Assembly (NCBI GenBank): GCA_038030265.1
Contig: CM075938.1
Location: 18,329,009-18,393,008 of the forward strand
Length of the DNA: 64,000 nucleotides
Direction: 5' to 3'
Origin: Corythucha ciliata
Taxonomy: Eukaryota; Arthropoda; Insecta; Hemiptera; Tingidae
A program made the position numbers and the translations under genes. Each line of letters starts with the position of its first letter. Positions within the stretch are counted from its first letter, which is position 1. Below, piece after piece: positions 1 to 9,800 of this stretch. The notes under the pieces were generated by a model. That model worked only from the letters and a program-made list of their open reading frames with translations. It did not search any database and had not been told where the DNA came from.

Positions 1-99
1 GTGAGATTTCTTATGGCTGGCTGGCGGAGATACGTCATCGGAAATTGGCTGGCGTTGATGGTTTGTAGATAGTTGGCCTACGTTGCTGCAGGGAAACTG

Positions 100-345
100 T
101 TGTTCAATTTATGTAATTACTCTGTTCTGTCAAATACATTAAATTAGACTCTCAAAGAGCCCGACCCATGGAATTGCACTTTTTACGGTCCCAAACCAGT
201 TAGATTGCTTTATTGAAAGAGTCAGCCCCACAAAATGGGTTTTTTAGAGAGTCAATCCTGCGAGATTGACGTTTTGAGTGAGTTAATACCGTAAAATTGG
301 GTTCTCTGAGTGCCAAATTCGGCTAAGAAATGGCCTAACCCGCTT
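100..345. repeat. A-repeat array (diverged 30-bp units)
   Basis: Several degenerate copies of a unit of about 30 bp with the core GAGTCAGCCCCACAAAATGG or similar (consensus core: GAGCC-A-rich-CGCGAAATTGG-T-run). The units differ at many positions but keep the order 'gagcc', 'c(g)cgaaatt', 'ggtttt'. The same family recurs in long arrays further along this window. The rest of 1-900 shows no gene; a run of 11 G lies at 564-574. Confidence 0.6.
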
Positions 346-906
346 TTAGTCCATTTCATTCAAAAAAATGCACTATTGGTCTCGCCCTGATGGCCGCACA
401 TATTTTTCGTACTTAAATTATTTGTCGTACATTTTTTTGGCGTTTCAGAACCCTTGGAACACGAAGCCGAGGTCTTTTCGTTTTGCAATGATGAAAATGA
501 TGAACGTAAATATAATAAATGGTGAACAGAGTCGGTTGGGTTGCCTATACTAAGTATTCTGGTGGGGGGGGGGGACTCTTGTTAGATGCAAATGTCCCTT
601 AGATCCACCCCTGGTCTAAAACGTGTGATTTCTATGAAAATTGCGCATGTTTTACTCCGTTGTGCTTGAAATCAAGCTTGAAAAATTGCATCGTGTGATC
701 TGGGCATACATAAAATTAACATAAAATATGGTATAATTGAGCTTAAATGACCCTATCTACGGACATTTAAGGGATTACTTCCCTCCTCACCGCACCACCC
801 TAGTCACAACTTTGAATTCGAGGGAGTGGGGAGGCTGAAAATAAAAAAATAATCTTTAAATTAAATACTTACTTTTTTACTTGTTTTGATTTCCGGGAAA
901 AAATTG

Positions 907-981
907 TTCCCCAGGTGGGATTCGAATCCACGACCTCCTAGTTTCGCGCCAGGTGCTCTAACCAACTGAGCTATCCCGGGA
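907..981 (-). tRNA. tRNA-like sequence, probably pseudogene or SINE head
   Basis: The minus strand folds as a tRNA: a near-complete acceptor stem, D arm GCTC/GAGC, anticodon stem CCTGG/CTAGG and T arm with TTCGAAT loop. The A box TAGCTCAGTTGG matches the Pol III consensus and the B box GATTCGAATCC differs by one base. A run of six T follows about four bases after the 3' end, as in Pol III terminators. Against function: position 33 is G instead of U (loop CGCGAAA), one extra base separates the acceptor stem and position 8, and there is a G-G mismatch in the acceptor stem. The nominal anticodon would be CGA. I call it a decayed tRNA or tRNA-derived element. Confidence 0.55.
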
Positions 982-1613
982 GTCCACGCTAAGAGCGAAT
1001 CGACCCAGGAGAAATCCCCTCTCGGAACTCAAACTGCACCTATCGGGTCAGTGCATGTCATATGTCATTTTTTTCTAATTTGTCCCCTTTTCCTAATCAT
1101 TTCCTTCCCAAATAAATTCCGAAAGAATAATGAATATTCGACTTTGTCGCCGTCTAAATTGCGCTTTTTATACCATGGAAATTACTATTAGTGGCAAAAA
1201 TCGCCTTCCACTTCCTCCGAAAAATCACAAATAGGTCGTCTATTCTACCTCAAAAACTGATTATGTACTGAAGAAACTGTAAATTTAGCCCCAAAATCCG
1301 GATTTTCGGTTCCTTATACGCAGCGAGCTTGGCAGTAACGTAATACTCCGTTAATAACGGCGTTACAATGTTCAGGAACGGATTAATGATTTCTTTGCTT
1401 GGGAAAAAAGTAACGACTTCAGTTACTTTTTGATCCGTCAGGTAGCAATAAAGGTGGAACACAAGCAGTCCTCCATAAAGTCGTTCTCCCCCAATGTCGA
1501 AACCCCACACCATCCATGCCCCATAACTAGCTACATATTTCAGCTTCTAGATTCCAGTATTCACTTGTACATAAGGTGACACACATAAGAAGGTAACTCA
1601 GTTTTCAGTAGAC
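982..1613. other. No gene recognised
   Basis: AT-rich spacer between the tRNA-like sequence and the downstream end of TFIIS. An 87-codon minus-strand reading frame at 1250-1513 matches no family I know and has no supporting context. I see no other structured element here. Confidence 0.4.
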
Positions 1614-1710
1614 ACTCAAACACTGAAGATGCCGAACAGGCGAAACCGGTTTGTCTTGGACACTTCTCAACGAGGTGTGACTGACAACGTAGGCTACGTA
1701 TCTAATTTGT
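1614..1710. mobile_element. Partial copy of the 28.8-kb MITE family
   Basis: Contains CTGAAGATGCCGAACAGGCG followed by AAACCGGTTTG, 'ctcaacgagg' and 'gacaacgtaggct'. This is the same order of motifs as one arm of the elements at 28808-29110 and 29316-29610, but only one arm is present. It is a solo or decayed copy. Confidence 0.55.
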
Positions 1711-2068
1711 ATATTATGTTTCAATTCAGACCCAGTGTGGGTATAGTTGTTATTTTCAGCCAGTAAGGTGTGAAATCACTGGAATCAATTCAATTAACCT
1801 TTAATTATCGTAACTCGAGCAGACAGTGTTTCAAATTTTGTCCCTCTCTAACTCCGAAAATAAAAATTACAAAATTGATGTCCATGATAAGTAACAAACT
1901 AAAAATACTATGCTAATTACATTAAAGAGAAAAAGAAACACAGTTTTGACTTGCACATTGCAGGAATACAAAAAAACAATAAAAATAGTTTCCTCCTATC
2001 ACTACAAACCAACTTTAGGGGCAGGAAGAAAATCTGTATGATACAATTAAGTTAATTGAATAGGAAAA

Positions 2069-3377
2069 TTAGCAAAACTTCCACCTGTTGCCACATTCGT
2101 TACACAGAACGAATGTTGTCATAGGTTCGTCGGCGCTTCTTGTTTGTATCTATAAAAACATAATAAAAGTGAATAGTGGAAATTCAAATCTTCGTGTTGG
2201 GGGGGGGGGGCTACTCACCTGATTGTACGTGCAGTTCCTCTTTTTACATTTGCCACATTTGAGCAAATCAGTCTTAGTACCCTGCACTGTGGCTAGTTGG
2301 GCGTCATCGATCGATTCTTGGACGAATTTATTTCGGAGGGCTTTCATTTCGTCGCTGGCCATTTCCTTGCGATTGGAGAATGAATGATCAGTGGTGGTCA
2401 GTAGCTTTGAACCGGTAACGTACCTCGGCGGTCATAACGGCCAATTTATTCGCGGAGAGAGCTCCGCACAGGTAGTTAGCTTTCAGCTGTGGATTTTTCG
2501 TATCCTTTAAATTGGCTACCCTACTCCTGACTCTGTTTTTGTATTTGGAGTCGGTGTTTTTGAATTCTTGAAATATCGCCTCTTCCAGTTCTTCAGCCAG
2601 GTCCTCCGGTGACGCTAAACCTTCTTGGCTTTCAGCTGTAAAGTGAAAATGAAATTAGACATTTGGAGGTGCCAAGAATTGGACGGGATGGGGATGGTCA
2701 TACCACTGTCAGCTTTTAAAGCGCTGGCCAAGAGCTCTCGACATTTTAACCGGACCGCGTCAGTCGTGTTGGCCGGTGGAAAAGATGTCTGAGACTTCGG
2801 TTTGGGCTTTTCTCGATTCTCGGTTTTTTCTCTCTCTTTTTTCCTCCTCCTCCCTTGGTTTTGACTTCTTGGCAGAGCTACTAGGCGGCGTCGTAGCCTC
2901 TTTACTGCCTGAATTCGGATTGCCCGACTTGTTGTCTAGGAAATACGCATCGTTACACACATCGGACTGTAAAATCCAAAGTCTGAGCCGGGAGGGGACA
3001 AACCTAGGAATTTCTTCCAGTTCTTGATTAAAGTCTTCGACAGACTGATGACTTCATCGTCCTCGCTAGATTTGCGAAGTGCGTTTACAGTCATGCCGAT
3101 CCGGGTTTTGGTTAGAATTTCCAAGTTGACCGGCAGACTCTGAAGGGCTCTGAGAAGCTCCAGGGCATTTTCCTGGCCCTAAGACAAAGGCATGAGTACG
3201 GGAGACCCGAAAATGATAGCGTGATCTCGGAAATGACGCTTGTAGCCTCAGGTTTCGCTCCCATAAAGGCTAACTGGGTAATTCCCGGAAAGGCTTCAAA
3301 ACAATACTTACGCCCTTGCCAGAAGTAATTTTATTGAGTTTTTTTTGTATTTTCATTACGTCTTCTTCCACGCTCAT
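2069..3377 (-). CDS. TfIIS: Transcription elongation factor TFIIS
   Basis: TFIIS rescues backtracked RNA polymerase II by stimulating its transcript cleavage in the nucleus. Six exons (minus): 3377-3312, 3178-3004, 2935-2704, 2635-2424, 2365-2219, 2149-2069. Start ATG at 3375-3377 gives [14 protein letters not shown], the expected N terminus. Exons 1-2 encode the TFIIS N-terminal (LW) bundle, with [20 protein letters not shown] and [18 protein letters not shown]. Exons 3-5 encode the central Pol II-binding domain, with [13 protein letters not shown] and [15 protein letters not shown]. Exons 5-6 encode the zinc ribbon, with CGKC, CNEC and the acidic [10 protein letters not shown] hairpin needed for cleavage stimulation; it ends GNRWKFC-stop. 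Introns are GT-AG: 58-133 bp, with 2936-3003 being 68 bp and phase 1. About 303 residues, close to the family's ~300-310. The S/T/K-rich hinge in exon 3 changes frame by one base (near 2822-2844), which is either an assembly error or an allele. Divergent from the DNAJA2 gene. Confidence 0.93.
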
Positions 3378-3862
3378 ACCGGAGGCCGTAAAGTTCTTAG
3401 CTTGGGGTAGTCAAGTCACTTAATGTTTCCCGCGCGGCGGTCTTAGCCCAAATACGGGACAGAAACTTTAACTTACGACCTTCCGAAAGCTCACAATTGG
3501 TATTTCTAATTAATTTGTCAACAAAACACCGTAAAAAACTTCCTCCTACACGTTAAAATTGATATTTCTACACGATTCCACTTCAAATCTCGAGGAAAAG
3601 TTGTAGGTTTTGCTGTTTATGAAAGATGGCCAGATTGGCCAACATAATATTTCTCGCCTCACTATTGGTAACACTGCGAAACCCACGTCCGGGTTTCGCG
3701 TGAAGTGAAGTCGTCTGTCTCTCCTAGGCCACTCTCCATTCCTTTTGTCTCGTTTTCTTGGAGTGACGGGCCTTTTTTTTTAATTATTCTCTCGCGTTTC
3801 CTATAAATTAGCTTAATAATATTATCAGTTTCAACCAAAATATCAAGTGAAATTAACAAATA
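3378..3862. promoter_or_regulatory. Divergent promoter interval TFIIS / DNAJA2
   Basis: 485 bp separate the two start codons, so both promoters must lie here or in unseen 5' exons. On the plus strand TATAAAT at 3802-3808 lies about 25 bp upstream of a TCAGTT (3825-3830) that fits the arthropod initiator TCAGT. This would place the DNAJA2 start site near 3827, some 36 bp before its ATG. No equally clear core promoter is visible for TFIIS. Motif spacing is seen; the promoter role is inferred. Confidence 0.5.
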
Positions 3863-6800
3863 ATGTCGGACACTAAGCTTTACGATATATTGAAAGTGAC
3901 CAGAACCGCGACGGATTCAGAGATTAAAAAGGTGAGCTCTTTCATCATAAAATATTAGTCGCTTTGTCTCTAATTAAACTCTTTTTATGATTATTGTGTT
4001 GCACCCACACTTTGAAAACTGATTTTCACGTTCTTGAACAGTTCAGGAGCAATTGTGCACCGTGATCAACAGAATTAAGTTTCAATTCAATTCTACATGG
4101 TTCTCCCACAGCGGCCCTGTTTGCGTAATTCGAATCAAAATGAATGTGTGTAGGAGCCTTGGCTACCTGCCACATTCTCACGTGTCCGGCTGATGTAAAC
4201 GAGAATGAAAGACCGTAGAAACAGAATTGACATAACAGTAGGAAGATTATTGATTTCCTGCGTTAGGTAGCCTCGTGCTGTTCGTGTATAACATTGTTCG
4301 TTCCTCCGGAGAATTCTATGGGCAAACCCTTTTCATCTGGTGTGAGTGAGGGGGAAGGGTCGCAAATATCGGGCGTGAATAGTGTTTTTTTCTTCTCCAC
4401 AACCCTTACAGGTACCAGGTGATGCCCTCGGCACAGAAAAATGAGAGGTTCATTGCCCTTCCCTTCCAGTCACATTCGCTCAAAACCATTTCTCAAACCA
4501 CATGGGAAGGGGGTGGTCACCTCCTCATACTTCAGGGTCATTTCCTGTGTCTCAATAGTTTCGAGCCAGACGTGGTTTATGAGTCCCTCAGATCATCCTC
4601 AACCGAGAATTACAGTCGGTTCCAGCCCAAAATGCAACAGTGCTGGCCACCAGCCAGAGCCTCAAAGTGTCAAAATGAGCGTTTCGCGTGGTATTACATT
4701 TTTGCCGATTTTCCCTAGAGCGGTTCAGCGAGGTCCGCGTGCATAGAGTCTCTTCCATGCAGACTTCAGGGCTGTCGATTGTGCGGACGCTGTCCGCGAG
4801 AGAACATTCGTATGCGAGTGGCCCTAAAGTGGTGTCATCTTAGTGTGTACCAGTGTACCCCTTCAACATTTCGTCTGTTCGAGAATCCGTCTGTCGAAAG
4901 GCCATGAAATTCGCGGTTTCTTCCAAAATTTTGGCCATTTCCCCCCATAAGTGTGGAGGGGTTAGCCTTCTCAATAGTCCAGTCAACGAATGATTCTAGA
5001 AGGAATGAACGAAAGCAGAAATTTTGACTCCGGAACCATGTCTGGACTAGTTAGGAGCTAAACATACTAAAAGTCCCCATCCCTAGGAGGTGAGCCCGAG
5101 TGGGGGGAGTACAAAGAACGTACCATTTTTCGGACTTTCACTGATATCTCGAAAACAGAGCATCGTAGGCAAAGCGTTTGTGATAACCAATTACAGGTGA
5201 CATAAATATCAGAAACTTTTTTCATATGCATGTTTCACTAATTCCTAACCGTTCTCGAAACACGTGCCCCGCAAAAGTAAAAATGTCAGAAAAAAATGTT
5301 TTTATTCCACGTTTTCCGTTGAACATTCTTTTATATCGTCTAAACCGTTTATCCTAGATGAAAGCCCTCAGGAAGAAAGAGGATTTAATTATCTTTGGAA
5401 ATTGTAAATACATAAACAAATTTATGTTGAACAGGTCAAAAGTTATACGAGTTTTAAAAATGTTTGCCAATTTCAACTTTTTTGGTTGTACTGTTTCCAG
5501 TCCATTATTTTCTATAGACATTTCTCTCCTGGAGCCTTCAACTGTAGACAATCAACATGTACAGTGTAGTTTCATGTACTGCCCCCCTCCCCTCATACAC
5601 GCAATGTACATTCCTGTTAAACTACTCTGCCTTTTATCAGTTCATTTCAAGGGGTGGTAAGCCGTGGGAAAGTTGATTGGTGGAAAGGAATTTCAATGAC
5701 GTGGGAGGGCTGGCGTAGTCGAACAGTGGACCAACGCCGCACGGGGATTACGTACCAAAACTGTCTAGTAAAAGTCCGATGATCTTACTATATTCCAGGA
5801 ATTTCGGAATTGGACCATTCTTGTATTTCTAGTGGTATAAGGAGGGCTAGGTCTCGACAATGTCTGTTTAAGCGTTGCGTTAGGTTTAAACGATTTTGTA
5901 TTCAAAATACCAAAAATTCTGATTGGAGTTTTAGCTCCTAAGCTCAGCTTAGAGAACAGAACTTCAAGCCCATGTGTTCGGCCCGGGCCTAAGTCCGAAT
6001 TTCATGAATCATTAGAACTTAAACGAACGTCGCTGGTGAACGCTAGGATTCACTGGTAAATGTCAAGATTTACCAGCCGTCTGTCTTTCACCGTATCATA
6101 TACGTATATTTATGTTCTGCTCACGCTGAACTTAAGATTAGTAGGTATATAAAAAGTCTGAACATATCAGATTAACCCTAATAATGAACCACTCCACTTA
6201 TGAGGGGAGGAAGATTTAAACCAGTTGTTCATCCGGGTCACTAGTCTCTTGAGGCGATGGCACTAAAATTGTATCCGTGTCATCATCATCATCGCCCTTT
6301 TTCTGATCGTCAAGTGGCTCCTATTGACGCAGCTCCCGTAGCAGCTTCGCAGATGTTGAAGCATGGCATCGATGCCTTCCTGCATCCAAATTTCCCACTG
6401 CTGCGGTGGGTAATACACCGACGAAATAAGATAAGATTGAGGATATAGTATACCGGTGCAGTGATGCTCCGCGCTATGTACTCGGAGCGCTCTGATTGGT
6501 TGAAGCCCTCAGTCCAGCTGTTAAGAGCTTGCATGTTAAGGCGGCTTTACTGAAGTAATTTTCTGGGTTAAAAGCACGTTGCCCATGGCTGGCCCTTAAT
6601 GCTGTCGGGTTTATCAATTGTCTGGATAAGGAACCTTTAATGACGAGTAGACGCCAACGATGTATAAAAGAACTGGATTGCTCATCACTGCTGATGAAGT
6701 CTGCCATCAAATATAAATAAATATGCAACTTTAAGCTCCAAGTGGAGCTTAAAGTGGATGAGAGGGGTGGAGTTTCAAAGTAAATACGGGAAGAGAGTTG

Positions 6801-9800
6801 TGTTGCCATAACTACACAAGGAGAGGGACAGGGTAATTGTTTATCAGGGGACGACCTGCCCCCTCCAGTCCGCTGTGAGCAATCCAGGTTTATATATCGT
6901 TGGTAGACGCATACGGCGCCATGTTAGTTCTTATCAGTTTAATAAGAAGGAATAAGTATAGTAAGATAAGTATATAAGATTGGGGGTGGTTTGTTGACAT
7001 CCACAAAGCATCAACAAAAGGTGGATTTTACAAGACTGATTATTGATAAGAGCGAACATGGTGTCTGTGATTTTACCTGCCTGATTATAGGTTCTCTAGT
7101 CTGGACTCCTCTTCTTACATTCTGAAGTTTTTCCGTTGTTCACGTGTACTCACCACAGGTCCGTTCCATTGTTTTGCTAGTGCTACACTACTGTAGAAAA
7201 CCATGTGATTTCATTGACTTATTCTGAAAAATTGAATGAAACCAGATGATTTTCTTCAAAAGTAGCACTCGCGAAACCATGGAGGTAGGAACAAGTGGAG
7301 GGATTGAAACGCATTTTTCGTGAAGCCGGTCGCCATTACTACACACCATCTGTTATCATGACTCACCAACATAAACATTGGCTATTTGATGCATGACCAG
7401 TGAAAAAATGCCTACGCCCCCTCCCGTCCACTCCAAGCGAATGATAACAGTAGGTGTGTGATGGCGGAAAAACCAGCTTCACATGTTTCTACGTTAAAAA
7501 GGCATTTCTCTCTCTCCACTTGTTCCTACCTCCATGCGCGAAACAATGGAACGGACCTCACATGTGCTGACCAAACAAGTTTTATTTCGTTAAAAAAACA
7601 AAAAAAACAACAACAACAACAAAACTTGTTTTAAACACAAAACAATTGTTGTTTTGTTTACATTGGTAATAAAATAATGCTTAAAAAACATTTTTTTTGC
7701 CAAGCCGCTGAAGCCCCTGGGGCTACAGTAACTAGGGATGAAACCGGTTCCGGTCTTAAGCCCGGACCGGACCAAATCCGGTCCGGTCCTTGGTTCGGGC
7801 TGTGATTTATTCCGGTCCAGTCTTTTGGTGAGGACCGGACCGAAACAAGTAGGTCCATACATGACTTATAGACAAAAACAAAAAATCGCTGTAAGGATTC
7901 GTTTCGTGCAAGAACAGCATCTAATGTCTCAAGTTTGTTCAAATGGAATGCCATGGCATACACAAGCATCAAAGGGTTGAACGCATACCTTTTACATAGG
8001 GGGGGGGGGATATCGAAATTCCCCACAGAATAACCCCTACTCATATTCATATCAACCCTCCCCACACCAATTTTCAGCGATTTGACTAGCCCTACTGGCC
8101 TATTAGGGGTAATCCCGTCGTTACCCGCACTCTTGAATCCGATGTAAACGTGCTGCAAGTTTATTCCCTAGAAAAGTGCGGCATTTTTGGACTTAATAGC
8201 CCACAAAATGCATACATAGAGCATTGTGAGCCAAGGATCATTACCTTTATTTACTCAGTTTCGAATTATCATTTTGTGAACGTTTTCCAGCTATATTTTA
8301 TTTAAGGCTCAAGAGAAAATCGGTCCTTTTCGATCCGGTCCGGTCCTATGACTTTTTTTTTCGGTTCGGTCCGGTTGAGACGTTATTTTTCGGTCCGGTC
8401 TTAATCGAAAGACCGGACCGATTTCACCCCTATATGTAGATCGACAAGTTTCTTATGGACCGAAAGAAGTGGTAAATTCAGTTAACTTTCTAAACACATG
8501 TTTCTAAAACCATCTGGAAATTTGGGCCCTCAGGGTCCATGAGAAACTGGTCAAGTTATAACAGTAAAGCTTTGGTTTCCTAGAAAAGCGGTGCCGTAAT
8601 ATAGCGGTAGAAAAAATCACCTTTTAAATCACACCAGTAGTTGCCTAGAGAGCGGTCAACAGACAGCGGCACCGCTTCGAATGAGACGGCCGTTCATGAC
8701 GGTGATGAACTGTTCATCAACGATTTTTGACGGTGACTGTGAACGTTTTTTGTTTACAATGAGCGTGAAAACTGCCTGGACGCTGGATGGTGGCGAAATT
8801 GTAATTAATACTGTCCGAAAACGACTCTATTCTGTTGTTAAAAGAAAATACTACCAAATAGTTGGAGCTACGAGGAAAAAACGTTCATGACCACCGTCAC
8901 GATGGAAGCGGTGCCGCTGTCTGTTTACCGCTCTCTAGGCGACTATGGTTTGATTTAAAAGGGAAATTTTCTACCGTAATATTACGGCACCGCTTTTCTA
9001 GGAAACCAAAGCTTAACCCCGAGGGGAGCACCTCACGTTCAAATACGTTACGTGGAAAGGGACTATTTTTATTTACTTCATAAGCTGAACATCATACACC
9101 GCCAGTAAAACAGCAGTCACAAGTAGTAACAACAAAACAATAAACAATCAAACATTGGTTGCGTTGCAAAACTCGGGACTCGTGTTTAAACGCTGAAGTG
9201 TAGAATTAAGTGCTTACTGGAGTTTTGCAACGATGATTTGTATCGCGATGGGACGTATTTTGTTTGGTTTTTAACACTTTCTCAGCGCTGAGCTAGATTG
9301 ACAGTTTTGCAACGGCAAAAGACTAAGTGCTCATTAAGCGCCGAATAAGTCTGAAGTTTTGCAACGCGGCCAGTTAAAGAGAGTAGCTCATACACAATCA
9401 TTATTTCAGTGCAGTCTCATTCTTATGAATGAGCCATGGTCTTCCTCCTAAAGAAACTGAGCGAATCAGAGTATAAATCGCAGAGAGGTGGAACCATTTT
9501 GGCTATTGAAGCTAATCTAGCCAGCGTGTAATGTCTCCCATGGTTTGCACGTAAGGGAGTTACATGGAAGGTTTTCCTGTTGGTCTTGGATTCCGCTGCG
9601 GGACGAAGAGGAAGACCAGAAAGGAATTTAGGACAGGAGATCTGAGAATTGAGAACCTTCCAAATAAACAACAAAATCGAAATTCGTCGTCTGTCGACTA
9701 ACGACTGCAGGTCAGTCAAGCAAAGAATAAAAAATATGTTTTTTGATTAGCTGCGAGCACTCCAACCAAATCCGATGTGATGCATTTGGTGTTGGAGTTG

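Noticed and set aside
1250..1513. 87-codon minus frame as a gene
   Set aside because: No family resemblance, no splice or promoter context; consistent with chance.
2967..3003. A 37-bp TFIIS intron ending at TTTTACAG
   Set aside because: It is shorter than animal introns normally are and leads at once to a stop. Extending to TATTTCCTAG (2936) gives a 68-bp intron and the correct reading frame.
4419..4746. Overlapping plus frames within DNAJA2 intron 1
   Set aside because: Two frames overlap in different phases and neither resembles a protein; no support.
7658..8158. 166-codon minus frame as a transposase
   Set aside because: No DDE, BED or hAT dimerisation motif; it spans the end of the CCGGTCC element and flanking simple sequence.
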